NCBI GenBank assembly: GCA_031002005.1
Contig: JARYHS010008074.1
Location: 5,092,924-5,156,923 of the forward strand
Length of the DNA: 64,000 nucleotides
DNA from: Vandiemenella viatica
Taxonomy: Eukaryota > Arthropoda > Insecta > Orthoptera > Morabidae
Reading direction: 5' to 3'
Shown: one piece after another, positions 23,331 to 34,670 of the stretch
Layout: the number at the start of each line of letters is the position of its first letter
How positions within the stretch are numbered: position 1 is the first letter of the stretch
Program-made: the position numbers and the translations under genes
Notes under the pieces: model-generated
Told to the model about the DNA's origin: nothing
The model's database searches: none
Seen by the model: the letters and a program-made list of their open reading frames with translations, nothing else

Positions 23331-23489
23331 TTCACTCATAATTCACTTAGGGCAACACTGTTATACACATTATAAGCACAAAATACCACTCTCTATTCTG
23401 AAAAGTAACTAATAAAAGACAGAGCAACAACAATGCCAAACCACATAAAATCTACAATGCCTGGGGTAAATTTGTAAGATACAACCTTT
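23331..23489. other. boundary region between LINE copies
   Basis: It probably holds the 3' untranslated tail of the copy before it. No clear poly-A or duplication was found. Confidence 0.35.
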
Positions 23490-24740
23490 AATTCAAGCTG
23501 CTTCCAATGAAATAAGCAGAAAATGCTGTATGTGTGTTTGCGTATGTGCGTATGGAGGCCAGATGCATCCAGAAATTACAACTAAAAACTGCTTTAGCCC
23601 CATTAGAGGAACCAGAAGAACAGGAAATAGATAATGAAAACTGACTCCCCAAACACACAGATAGAAGTATTACCACCAATAGTAATTGGAAGGGTCAAAG
23701 ATTTTATTGATTTGAATAAAGTAATGAAAACTGACTCCCCAAACACACAGATAGAAGTATTATCACCAATAGTAATTGGAAGGGTCAAAGATTTTATTGA
23801 TTTGAATAAAGTAATTAAACAGAACTTAAAAGGAAAGCTGAAAGTAGTTTATAAAGGAGATTCATTTAAATATCATGTAGAGAACAAACGAGATTAAGAG
23901 TTTATAAACAGATTTTTCAAGCAGAACGGAATACCTTTACACACGAACCAATTACCCAAAGATAGAACTCTGAAGGTGGTAATAAAGGGCCTACCGCCAA
24001 TAATAACAACAGAAGAAATTGAAACAAACTTGAGTACATCAATATTTTTTTAAAAAATATGTTAAACTCAATAAGTCTAATACCACTACCAGAATACCAA
24101 GTAACATTGGATGCATACACCGACTCTGAACGTATCTACTATGAACGAGCAATACTATACACAAGATTGCTGATAGAAAGATATAGAAATCCACTTGGTC
24201 CATCACAGTGAAGAAGATGTAAGTGGATAGGTCACACAGCAAACTACTGCATACTGCCTTACAGATGTGTCAAGTGCGCCTAATTTCGTAATACAAAGGA
24301 CGGCAACATACTAGACACAGCAAAAGCAAAATATGCTAATTGCAAATGAGAACACGTCGCCTCATGGAGGGATGCCCGGCCTTCCAAACGACAATCCAGG
24401 CCATCACGATACACCCAAAAAAACAAGACAAAAAACAAGAGAAAAACAGACAAAACAACAACCAAACCAAAAGAATCGCAAAATGAGAAAGAGAACAATC
24501 ATCAGAGATACCGCAGCGAACGAACATACGCTGAAGTGACACAAGCAAAGAAAGAAAACAAGAAAGCGACTATGAAGAAAATTCAGACATTAGACTGCGC
24601 AGAAACTATAAGGAAGATATTAGACAAACTGAAAAAAGTATTTAAAAGGTAAAACAAGCTAAAGGCACAATAGGAAATTTAATGGCAATAGCAGAAGGAG
24701 TACGCGAACCACCTAAAAGGAAAAACTGAACAATTGAGAC
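23490..24740 (+). pseudogene. LINE Gag with an internal 90-bp duplication
   Basis: Blocks in order: LKTALAPLEEPEEQE near 23580, VLPPIVIGRVKDFIDLNKV (twice), YKGDSFKYHVENKRD, TLKVVIKGLPPIITTEEIE near 23965-24020, and a knuckle CKWIGHTANYC followed by YRCVKCA near 24220-24280. The first knuckle cysteine codon is damaged (a stop precedes RRCKW). A long Lys/Gln/Arg tail follows, with SERTYAEVTQAKKENKKATM near 24520-24570. The order matches Jockey Gag. Three or more frame changes are present. Confidence 0.7.
23634..23813 (+). repeat. 90-bp tandem duplication, two copies
   Basis: 23634-23723 and 23724-23813 are identical except for one base (CCACCAA versus TCACCAA). Each unit encodes the same 30-residue piece of Gag in frame, so the duplication keeps the reading frame. 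Confidence 0.95.
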
Positions 24741-24744
24741 AATT

Positions 24745-25313
24745 TATAAGTAAATTAAAGTTGTGGTCTTACTAATAACGGAAACACACCTCAAAGTAAA
24801 ATACAACATTAAAATTGAGGGTCTGGAGATATACCGAGCTGACCGCTCACTAAGATCAGATTGATCTGTAAATCAAAACTCACCAAGTCATACAACTACC
24901 ACCACTGATGACAACTGAAGCAACAGCAATCGGAATCCATACACAAGGTAATGTGACCAAGACTTTGACACAATCCTCTCATCAAACAACAAGGTGCTCA
25001 TGGGCGGCGACCTTAAGCAAAACATGAGACATGGAACCTGATATTTCAAAATGCAAGAAAACAGCAGTTACTTGAAATAACAACAGAAAGAAATATTGAA
25101 AAAATAGCACCGACAGATACTACATACATAACGACCAACAATAGATGTTACCAGGACGTATTGGACATAGCAAACAACACAAACATTACACAAGAAATTC
25201 GACAAGAAACTATCGAGAAGTTATCATCGAATCACCTACCAGTAAAAATAAAATTTGCAAACTGGATACCGCTAGAAACATCGAAGCATAAAGCAACCGA
25301 GGTGAACTACAAA
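24745..25313 (+). pseudogene. LINE endonuclease, cut by hAT insertion
   Basis: VVLLITETHLKVKYNIKIEG, with the E-T-H-L motif near 24770-24830, and IYRADRS open the domain. The middle is degenerate. TDTTYITTNNRCYQDVLDIA and LSSNHLPVKIKFANW near 25110-25265 close it. The S-D-H catalytic motif reads SNH. The hAT element interrupts the frame at 25313, just beyond the domain end. Confidence 0.7.
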
Positions 25314-25559
25314 CAGGGCCGGCCTTAACCATCTAGGCCTCCCGGGAGAGTCATGCATCTGGCGCCCTTTTATTTTTGATTATAATTTTTTTTTAATATT
25401 TTGAATTTTGTACCATATTTTTTCCTGAAATAATTTATTACTACAAACATGTATTTATTATTATTAATAATAACATTTTATACATTTATTCTCTAAACAA
25501 TTTCATTTAGTCAAGAAACATTAAATGAAAAACAAAAATTAAAACAATAAAACTAAAAC

Positions 25560-26635
25560 CATACTTTTCTAGATTTTTTGTCAGCAAACTCTCTTATAAG
25601 ACTGGAAAAATCTAGGTTTTCTGCAACTTGATTTTCAATTGACAGCGAGGCTAAACTAGTTAATCTTGTTTGGCACATTGTAGACCGCAAGTACGTTTTT
25701 ATCAGTTTTAGTTTAGAAAAACTGCGTTCGCCACTTGCAACAGTTTAATGTTTCAATAGGTGTTGCCTGATGGTCTTCGAGATAGTGCTGGAGACCTAAA
25801 ATTTCATCGCACTATAAATCTCCATCAATGTCAGATTTAAAGTTGATAGTTAACTTTTCTTGCAGTACAGAACAATGTCGCATTAGTTTTTCTTTATTTT
25901 GATTTTTTTATGTTAAACAAGAAATTCCACGTTGCAGAGAAATCTTGCATCTGTTGAAATCTTTCTTTCATAGATATATGCACGGTGTCCAAAAGAGCAT
26001 TAAAAAACTCTGCTTCAAGCCTTTTTTTTTGGATCAGTTATTGGTTCATCAACAGCCTCTTCACCCGGTCTACGTTTAATGCGTCTTAGTCGAGTTTGTG
26101 GTTTGAAAACTGGTTGCGTGTCAAGCTCCGATGCTAATTCAGTTGCTGTTACAATTTCCTGTTCGAGACCTGTTTGTCTATATGTTTTCAAATAAGAGCA
26201 ACATTTATCAAGCATTTCAGTAAAGTCGACAAAGTTGATTTTAGATGACTGACTGGCTCTGCTCAAAACATTAACTTGAAAAAGAACATCATACCATATT
26301 ATAAGAGAAACAATAAAGCTGAAATCTTTTATTCGTCCTGCCAGTGTATGACGTCGAGGCATCGCTTTGTTTGGTAACATCGGCCAAGGAAACCAAAGCA
26401 TCATGCTTATCACATAATTGATAGCGAACCGCTTTGACGTTTTCAATTCCAGGTTCCCAGCGCGTGTCACTTAAATTTTTCAGGGTGTATATTTTCAAAT
26501 GATCGGTCAAAATTTTCCATCGATCTGCAAATAAATTAAACATTTTTTGTAAAATTCCGAACAGGGTAACGGATTTTACCAATGATTTTGCCGCATCGTA
26601 TAATACTAAATTGTAACTGTGGCATCCACATGGTA
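25560..26635 (-). pseudogene. hAT transposase, C-terminal part
   Basis: From high to low coordinate: the CGCHSYNLVLYDAAKS block at about 26595-26640, KSVTLFGILQKMFNLFADRW at 26515-26582, LSDTRWEPGIENVKAVRY near 26410-26475, and SGERSFSKLKLIKTYLR near 25680-25740 in the hAT dimerisation region, followed by ASLSIENQVAENLDFS. In order and wording this matches the C-terminal two thirds of ZMYM1-like (TTF-type) hAT transposases. Frames change at least twice. Confidence 0.8.
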
Positions 26636-26640
26636 CAAAA

Positions 26641-27370
26641 TAAAATAATTGTTTAAAAAAACATACAAACCGCCTTCAAAAAAAAGCACTAAAATTTTAA
26701 AATAACTTTATACCTTGCTTAGGAAAAAGTAAATCTAAATTGACAACATTTTACATTACTTTCATTGAAATGTTGACATTAATTAGTTATTTTTGGAGTC
26801 GGTGCCAGCTGTCACATCGCGAAGATCGAATTACTGAACTTCTTTTGGCGTTAGAGGCGAAACGGGGAGTGCGAACAAAAATTCCCAATATTTTACAGCA
26901 TGTCGTAAGGCAGATAGTGTTATTGCGAGAGACAGCTTAGGGAAACAAATTAACAGTATTTTAATCTATGGCTTGGCCTTATTGGTCATCCAGGCATATA
27001 TCTGGCGTTACAGTGTCAGTTGGTACGTTGCATCATGCAGTAAACGATTTACAGTTAGTATAATATCGGCGTATCATCTGTATGTTTCAGTTTTGTTGAA
27101 ACATGTTTCTAGCATTAATTGTAGGTAAGCAGTAACATGTTTTTTATGTATTATTGTTATTCCTTATTGTTTTTATCTTTTGTTTTTCTTGCTTTCGCTG
27201 GCACCGGCTCCAAAAATAACTAATTAATGTCAACATTTCAATGAAAGTAATGTAAAATGTTGTCAATTTAGATTTACTTTTTCCTAAGCAAGGTATAAAG
27301 TTATTTTAAAATTTTTAGTGCTTTTTTTTTTTTGAAGGAGGTTTGTATGTTTTTTTAAACAATTATTTTA
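26641..27370. repeat. foldback with ~170-bp inverted arms
   Basis: The arm at 26641-26810 and the reverse complement of 27197-27370 match almost base for base, differing by a few substitutions and a longer A/T run. Both contain TTGACAACATTTTACATTAC and end GGTGCCAGC. The spacer is about 390 bp. Confidence 0.9.
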
Positions 27371-27839
27371 TTTTTAAATTTTTAGTGGTATTATAGTTTG
27401 TTTGGTATTTTAAATATGCCGCAGCAGTTCCCATTTTGCGAACTTCCTGGTAGCTCAGAGATTAAAGCGCTTGCTTTCAAAAAAGAATTTTTTCATTATA
27501 TACCACTTCCAGAACGGGGTGAATTGGGCGTTGTGTTAAGGAATGTCAGGCTATGTTTCGATCGTATCATAACATCTGTTAAAGCTGCTGCTCGATCACC
27601 GAAACATGTAACATCTGGGCATTAATACATACCACATACAGAAATCTCTCTGGAATATATCTGTTTGCTCCGGCATCACACAAAAAATATAGATTTTTAA
27701 TTGGTAAAAGCTTGGGATCAAAGTTGAAATCTGAAGTACATGTTGAGACATTACGACACATTTATTTTATAAATATCATGCCATGACTTAAAAATAGCTT
27801 AACTGATTTTGAAGGGATTTAAAACTGAGGATTTTTGTA

Positions 27840-30245
27840 AAGAACATTGGAAATTAAAAGGGTTGAGGGTAAAGGGGAAGAGGGATTGAGCTTTCGTATA
27901 CCAAATGTAGACTGCCTTTTTTGATTGATTTAAAGTGTACGTGTGTAAATTTCTATTGATATCAGATAAAACTGTAGGTATGTATAAAAAACAATTAAGG
28001 GGTGTGGAGACGAAGAGTAGTTTGGTTTTTGTAAAGCTAGTGTGGGCAGTATTTTTCTCTTTGTTTTAAAGTATACACGTGCAAATTTCCATCGAAACCA
28101 GATAAAAACCGTAGCTTTGTATAAAGAACATTTGCCAAAATTAAATGGGGTAAGGGAGTGAGTGGTAGGGTTTTGTAAACAGAATGTAGACACTATTGTT
28201 ATGTTTTTCTTTTTTTTAAGTATACATGTGCAGTGGTCCATGGAAATCTGATAAAACTGTTGGTATCTACAAAGTACATTGGAAATTAGGAGGGGTAGGG
28301 GTAGAAGGGAAGAGGGATTGGGCTTCAGCAACCTAATTTAAACACAATTGTTCTGTATGTTTTAAAGTATACGTGTGCAAATTTCCTTCAGAATCGGATA
28401 GAAACTGTAGATTAAACGATGGAAAGGAAGGAGCGGAGTTTGGACTCTCGAAACCAAATGTAGACAGTATATTTCTGTTTGTTTTGCAGTATACATGTGC
28501 ATTCTTCCTTCAAAATCAGAAAGAAATGGTAGCTTTGTATAAAGAACATTGACAGTAATTAATGGGGTAGAAAGGGGGATAGGGTTTGCATTTTTGTGAA
28601 AGTTATGTGGACAGTATTTCTCTTTTTCTATTTTTTTTAAAGTATACGCATGCGAAGTTCCACCGAATTGAATCAAAATGTGGGTTTTGTACAAATATTA
28701 AGGGAAGGGGAGCTAGGGTAGTTTTTTTTATTTTTTGACCAGAGATCTTATCCATAAAAAATTACATATATATGTGCCAACTTTCATAAAGATCGGCCAA
28801 ATGGTGTCGACTGTAGCTTTCTAAAAAGAAATTGACAAAAATCAAGCGGGTGGAAACAGGGAGAGGGGTTCAGTTTCTGCAAACCAAGAGTTGGCATCAT
28901 TTTTCTCTTTGTTTTATGGTAAAAATTTGCTAAGTTCTGTCTAAACCGGATAAAAACTGTGGTTGTGTATAAAAATTAAGCAGTTTAATGGGGAGAAGGG
29001 GTGGTTTTTAGATCTTTTGGCCAGTTTCTTCTGAAAAAATTCATATAAGCACCAACTTTCATGGTAATCAGTCAAACGATTGCGACTGTAGAATTTTATA
29101 AAGAAGATTGACAAAAGTTAATGGGGTTGGAGGAGGAAAGGGGTTGAGCATTGGCAAACCAAATATTGACAGGATTTTTCTCCTTGTATTAAAGTATACA
29201 TGGGCAATGTTCAATAAAAATCGGATAAGAAATGTAGATTTCTATAAAATTAAGGGGTGTAAAGAGAGACATGGGGTTGTTTATTTATTTATTTAATTTT
29301 TTTTTGGTCAGAAACCTTCTTCATGAAAAATTGCATGTATATGCCAACTTTAATGTAGACCAGTTAAATGTGTCGACTGTAGCTTTGTATAAAGAACATT
29401 GGTAAAAATTTAGGCGATGGATAGGGGGAGAGGGCTTCAGTTGTTTCAAACCAAAAGTTGACAGTATGTTTCTCTTTATTTTTGACTATACGTGTCAAAA
29501 GTTTCATCGAAATCGGATAAAAAAATGTGGGTTTGTATAAAAATTAAGGGGTGTATAGGGGAGAGGGATGGTTTTTTATTTATTTATTTATTTTTTGGTC
29601 AGATTCTCCATGAAAAATTACATGTATATGTCAACTTTGATGATAATCGGTCAAACGGTGTCGATTGCAGCTTTTTATGAAGAACATTGACAATTATTAT
29701 AGACCAAATGTTGACAGGATTTTTCTCTTTGTTTTTAAGTATACATGGGCAAAGTTCAGTAACAATCAGATAAGAAATGTAGGTTTCTATAAAATTAAGG
29801 AGTGTAAATGGGAGAGGGGTGGTTTTTTATTTTTATTTTTTTGGTCAGAAACCTTCTCCATGAAAAACTACATGCAATTGCCAACTTTAATGGAGATCAG
29901 TTAAATGGTGTCGACTGTAGCTTTGAATAAAGAAAATTGGCAAAAATTAAGGGGGTGGATAGGGGGAGAGGGGTTCAGTTTTTTTAAACCAAAAGTTGAC
30001 AGTAATTTTCTCTTTATTTTTTGCTATATATGTCCAAAGTTTCATCGAGGTCGAATAAAAAATGTGGATTTGTATAAAAATTAGGGGGCGGAAGACGGTA
30101 GAAGGGGTAGTTTCTCAATGAAATTCATATGGGACCACTTTGGAGGTGTACCCTATCCACTAAAAAAATTTAATTTAAATTGGTTCAAAATTGGCGAAGA
30201 TATCGCTGAACATACATACAAAAAAATACAGAGGAATTGAGAACC
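27840..30245. repeat. diverged ~280-bp tandem repeats
   Basis: The phrase AACATTGACAAAAATTAA with variations recurs near 27846, 28125, 28280, 28550, 28830, 29100, 29395, 29685 and 29930, mostly 245-295 bp apart. Each unit also holds AGTATACATG, GAAATCGGATAAAAA-like and GGGGAGAGGGG-like segments, and later units a GGTCAGAAACCTTC segment. The degree of divergence suggests an old array. Open frames across it are incidental. Confidence 0.8.
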
Positions 30246-30264
30246 TCCTTTTTTTGAAGTCGGT

Positions 30265-31300
30265 TAAAAAGCTATCGGATTTATGTCCATAATTCTTATC
30301 TGTACGCCTTTATTTTTTCCCTTCATGTTTGCGCCATTATCATAACCCTGTCCTCTGCAGTTTTTAATGTAAAGACCATTATCACTCAATATTCTTAAAA
30401 TACTTTCTGTGAGAACTGCACCCGTTGTATCTACTATTTGCAAAAATTAAATAAAATATTCTTTTATGCTAACGGCATCCCCTGTTATGTCGGCGCATAT
30501 TAATGTGATTGAAAGTTGCTCTTTATGTCTTATATCAGGAGTACAATCAGCTATGATTGTGTAATACTTTGAATTCTTTATATGGGATACTATGCTAGAG
30601 ATAATTTTTGATGCCATAATTTCTATTAATTCATTTTGTATATTTTTGGCGCTATAATGGTCAGACAAATCACCGTTCACTGCCTTTCTAACATGCTCTT
30701 CCATGACGGGGTCAAATTTCGCCATTAATTGTACAAGGCCTAGGAATTTTCCCTCTGAATACCATGTTGTTTTCAACCAAATACAAGGTTATGTGCATCA
30801 ATCTTAGAAGCTCATTGTTCCATCGTATTCTTTCTTTAGAAATTACCCGCTGTTCTCCCTTGTCAATAGTTGAACCAGCTTTGAACCTGATTTCAGCTTC
30901 AGTCCACTGAATAAATGCTTTTTTATGTGCGGGACTATTTTCATGCACTTTCAAAGTTTCACTTAAATGTCTCCATTTTTTGAATCCTTCAGTCGTTGTC
31001 AAACTTGCTTGCAGTTGACTTTAAATCAAACAGTCGACAACAAAAACAAAAGACACTATCGTTTGATATTGAATAAACTAACCACCGACGTCTGATAGTT
31101 TCTTCGTTTGGAAGCTTTTTTGAGTAATAAGTTGAAGAGAAATGACGCCCATTTTGATCTTTCGGAAAATTATTTAAATGTACTTGCGAGGGCCCAAACA
31201 AAATAATGTGATCTATATTGCTCGCATTAAGTACTTTTGGCCACGTAGCTGCAAACAGTGAGATAACAGGAATCAGGCAAAAGAAAGTATTTATCATAGC
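30265..31300 (-). pseudogene. hAT transposase, N-terminal part
   Basis: From high to low: KLPNEETIRRRWLVYSISND then FCFCCRLF at about 31010-31140, the TTF-type zinc finger; KWRHLSETLKVHENSPAHKK near 30900-30990; NNMVFRG near 30770; KFLGLVQLMAKFDPVMEEH near 30690-30750; HIKNSKYYTIIADCTPDIRH near 30540-30600, whose D lies in the DUF4371/DDE region; and CRGQGYDNGANMKGKNKGVQ near 30310-30370. The order matches ZMYM1-like hAT transposases. Frame changes fall near 30760 and 31000. Confidence 0.8.
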
Positions 31301-32591
31301 TACATTATTACTTTCGTAGATTATAAAGTATCCGTACGCAAAATAAAATACACTACTCTAGTACGGGAGGTAACCCTAGCTGCGATTCCTATATCATTTT
31401 TAAGGTAATTTTTCTTTACATTAATACCGTGAAATAACAAAATTTAAAAGTTAAAGGAGACTGAAGACTGCGTAGGAACCCGTCCGTCACACGGACGAGC
31501 TACGGACCAGTGTGGACGCGAGGGTGCGAGCCGTCAGGGAGCGTCCATAGACTACGTGGCACGGTCTAGATGCGGGAGGGTTTGGCTGGAAAGTTACACT
31601 GGGCTACGTGGGAGAGGGGAGGCTGAGGGTTCCAACCAAGGCAATGTAGTTTTTGATTCATATTATTTGTCACAGTTAAAATGGGGTACAGAACCCTCAA
31701 CAACATGTAAATATTTATTTCCGTCATTTAATTATCTCCGTATGTAATTTACGATAGTCTGACAAGAGAAAACTACATACAAAATGTCTTCTGGAATGGA
31801 TAGGGCAAATAGCTACGTACTACGTGGGGTGGGGAAGAATAGAGACAAAGGCCACGCCATGCTACGTAGGTGGGGGTGGGGGGTTCAGAAGAGGTCAATA
31901 TGGAGCTACGTGGTTTATGGATGCTCCCTAATTAGGCCGAGTGTTGGTGCGGTGACGGTCTGGAAAGTTTTTTTTTTTAATTGCTTGTGAATTTACGAGT
32001 ATGTAGAAAGCGAAGAAAGGATAGTACAGGAGGACTAACACGAGTTACACTTTCTAATTGTATTATATTAAAAATATGTACATATATTAATAAAAATTCA
32101 CTCTAGTATTTATGTGAATTTATATTAGGCCTATTAATTTTGTGTGTTATTTATTAATTTGTGTTACGCAAGAAAAATTACAAAAATTATTAATATTGAG
32201 TTTAATAACCATACAGATAAATATAAGAAAGAATATTTTTATGAACATGCCTATAAACCACGGAGCAAAGTACGAGTTTTATTCGAAATCTGAACAAAAA
32301 TTCAGTCTCAGTGCAGATACAACAGTTAAATTTTTATTAGAGTAAAAATAACACGAGTAGTGGAAACTGCCAGAATATTTTACGTTTTGCTATGTCCGTT
32401 AGAATCAGTGTTAATATTACTACCAAACGAAGTTTTAATTAAAATTAACTACATGGTATATTGCAATTACATTACGCGAAGTAACTGGGTTTTCTGAACG
32501 CTTTTATAGTAATAAATATATAATAACGATTGACACGGTGGTAATAAAAAATGAAAAAAACTTATGTTAGATTATACTGTACTTTTATTAC
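31301..32591. other. hAT interior, no gene recognised
   Basis: It holds GC-richer islands with repeated CTACGTGG/CTACGTAG motifs between about 31550 and 31910, each beside a G-rich run. This looks like an unclassified repeat. The rest is AT-rich. No coding motif was found. Confidence 0.4.
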
Positions 32592-32740
32592 CTGATCTTT
32601 CAAGGAATTCCGCTATTTTTCCAAATATTGTCCTTCACAGATTGGTCCTTGTATAGTGGTGAAGAAACATCATATATGCACGAAAATTTACACAATACTT
32701 CCACCAATTTTTCATCTTTATCCGCCGTAAATAACACCTT
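32592..32740 (-). pseudogene. MADF-domain fragment, minus strand
   Basis: Minus-strand sequence reads DKDEKLVEVLCKFSCIYDVS, then SPLYKDQSVKDNIWK, then, after a one-base frame change, IAEFLERS. The pattern (L-V/I-E near the start, C-L/I-Y, Y-K-D, a conserved Trp, and I-A) is that of the MADF domain, a Myb-related DNA-binding fold found in insect regulators and in accessory proteins of some transposons. A GTAATA donor follows at 32591. No in-frame ATG is visible upstream. The indel makes this copy a pseudogene unless the read is in error there. Confidence 0.6.
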
Positions 32741-32953
32741 TCCCTACTAAAATATTTGAACTGTTCTGCTAGCGGCTGAGTCTACACTGCTCTGGGACCG
32801 ATACATTCGCGCGGCTCAAGCAGCCGTTTCCGATAACGCGTGTCGCTTTTTAGGAAGCGCTCTCGTTGCTTTCCATATAGCAGCCCATACATTAGCGGGG
32901 AAACGGGCAGTCCTGGAATGCGGTGAGCCGAGTCCATCGCAAATACTTCTAGT
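32741..32953. promoter_or_regulatory. GC-rich spacer between divergent MADF-like exons
   Basis: This 213-bp stretch is CpG-containing and much more GC-rich than its surroundings (for example ACATTCGCGCGGCTC). It separates the outward-reading fragments and is where a bidirectional promoter would sit. No TATA box is placed convincingly. Inference only. Confidence 0.35.
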
Positions 32954-33316
32954 TTGAGTGCGACAACACGACAGGGTTTTCACCCCACATTCCAAGCGTC
33001 AGCGTGTGATACCTCGATCGCTGATAACACACAGTCTGACAGACCGTCCTGGACTGACGCATATGCTGCAATGGACGCTCGTCTTCCTGGCAAAGATATC
33101 TTAACTGACTTTATTGAACTGTACGAGACCTTCCCATGTTTATCCATTTATATTTATGTAGATATATACGAATATGTTTATATACATTTACCATCATATA
33201 ATCAATCATTCCTGAGTTCCTCGTACAATATTTTGCAGATTTCAGGTATAGCATGTCCCAAAGATTGGAAGACCCTCCAAAGGGTCCGTAGGAACTTCGA
33301 CCTAAAGAGGAAGTGA
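32954..33316 (+). pseudogene. MADF-like N-terminal frame, plus strand
   Basis: A 120-codon frame. Residues about 43-60 read DARLPGKDILTDFIELYETF followed by PCL. This fits the first helix of a MADF domain (I/L-x-x-F-I-E-L-Y, then P-C-L-W), but the expected Trp is missing and the next 30 residues are low-complexity Ile/Tyr-rich sequence, as if intronic or inserted AT-rich DNA were read through. The last part (GIACPKDWKTLQRVRRNFDL) is not recognised. TTTTGCAG near 33230 could be an old acceptor. Confidence 0.4.
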
Positions 33317-33668
33317 GCGGCTGTGTCTTTGTGTGGGCAACGAAGGACCAGTAATGACCGCGGACCCTACCACCCCTGGCCTCCTGGCCCCTCGCTTTTC
33401 TCGATAGTCTATGTAGCAGTGATTAACTGCATAGAAATCGCACCTTTAATAATGAGGGATACGACAAGCTACGAGATGACAGGACTTGTTACACATGCTA
33501 AATACCTACACCCACGAGATAAGTCCATAAACGTTAATACGCTGAAAGTCGTTTTTCTTTAGATCGACAGAAATAGGTAATTAAATGAAATGGTTAAGTT
33601 AAGCTTGGCACGCGCGGCGCCCTCCAGACCCCGGCGCCCCCCCCCCTAAACCCGGCGCTGACTAGAAA

Positions 33669-34052
33669 TATTGTACTAGATTAATCAATAACAAAATACG
33701 AGCAACACACCCAGTTTCCACTAAGGACCAAATCGATCAGGCGGTAAATCGTATGGAAAAAGTAATTGTTATGGCAAACAACAAATCAACAACAACATAC
33801 AACGAAGATAAAATAGTAACAACCTACCACCGATATTGGAAGATTTATGCTACCTAATAAACAAACAAAGTAAACTATAGGTAAAAATATAGAGATCCGA
33901 GAGATTTTAAGTAATATCGTCACAATGCAAAAGAACTGGAGAACATACTCAGAGAAACACGAATTCTAAATTGGGAAGTAAAAATGACAAAACTCATCCT
34001 TACAAATAGAGAAGCCTGGAAATTTATGAACGCAATAAGGACCAGGAGATCA

Positions 34053-34092
<40 letters not shown>

Positions 34093-34560
34093 AGTAGACG
34101 GCTCAACAGCATCAGTATTTACACCAATAGATAAGGCGAAAAGGCGAAAGTTTTGGCTGAAACCTTCGCACAGCAGAACACAATAACGAAAGAACCCAAC
34201 GAAACACAGATAAGAGAAGAAAAACATATTAGACAACAAGCTATAGCAATAAGAAATGAACCAATAAACCATCCACCGGAGCTGAAAACACCGAAAGAGA
34301 AACACCAGGCCATCAGGAAATTGGCCAACAACAGGGACCCCGGCCATGAAAACACCAGAAATTAACACCATAACATTTTCCTAGGAAAGGTATCGTCCTA
34401 TTAACAAAAATAACAAATGCTATCATAAAGAGTGGGTACTACACGAAGTCAACAAGAATAGTACCAATCCCTAACGTACCCAGAGATCAGACAAAACCAT
34501 GGAACTACAGACCAAAAAGCTTAGTAAGGGCTGCAGCTAGAGTCACCAAAAGAGTAATAA
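33669..34560 (+). pseudogene. LINE RT linker and N-terminal RT (nested copy)
   Basis: It resumes the Jockey-like copy after the hAT insertion. RLINNKIRATHPVSTKDQID and VNRMEKVIVMANN open the linker. TNREAWKFMNAIRTRRS leads into a 38-A run. After that come a Gln/Glu/Arg-rich stretch, NNRDPGHENT near 34330 where G-P-D-G would be expected, then KITNAIIKSGYYTKSTRIVP near 34410 and NYRPKSLVRAAARVTKRVIN to about 34560. The RTE-like LINE inserted there. Confidence 0.6.
34054..34091 (+). repeat. poly(A) run, 38 nt, inside LINE coding DNA
   Basis: An uninterrupted run of A within the linker, in the middle of the LINE rather than at a 3' end. The flanks read on as the same element, so it is more likely an expanded homopolymer than a retrotransposon tail. 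It creates a long poly-Phe frame on the minus strand that is not a gene. Confidence 0.9.
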
Positions 34561-34670
34561 ATAAAAGAGATGGAACGACAGAAGTAAGATGTTGTTGGGA
34601 TTAGTGAGATTAAATAGCAGGACGCACAGGATTTCTGGTCTGGGGAACACAGGATAATTAGCACACAAGA

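Larger units (their letters stand above)
26637..30270. mobile_element. 3.6-kb insertion: foldback head plus tandem repeats
   Basis: It interrupts the hAT transposase within an A/T run between the INPIAF block (ending near 30275) and the FVPCGCHS block (starting near 26637). The left 730 bp are a foldback with about 170-bp arms; the right 2.4 kb are diverged tandem repeats. The right end carries GAACCTCC, a T run and GAAGTCGGTTAAAA, a terminal phrase I recall from several insect repeats but cannot assign to a superfamily. A short frame at 27398-27625 has no known motif. It could be one element or two adjacent ones. Confidence 0.6.
25314..33660 (-). mobile_element. hAT transposon (ZMYM1/TTF-type), with nested insert
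   Basis: Its ends are CAGGGCCGGCCTTA at 25314 and the complement of CAGCGCCGGGTTTA at 33660, imperfect short inverted repeats. The 8-bp flanks ACTACAAA (25306-25313) and ACTAGAAA (33661-33668) match at 7 of 8, the hAT duplication length. Transposase pieces lie on the minus strand at 30265-31300 and 25560-26635, separated by a 3.6-kb insertion. The stretch 31300-33600 is unusually long for a hAT leader and holds two MADF-like fragments. Inactive. Confidence 0.8.

Noticed and set aside
27840..30245. CRISPR-like or satellite array
   Set aside because: Units are about 280 bp and diverged, without short exact repeats and unique spacers. The context is insect transposon DNA.
34024..34371. 115-codon minus-strand protein with a Phe run
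   Set aside because: The Phe run is the 38-A homopolymer read backwards, and the rest is antisense to LINE coding DNA.
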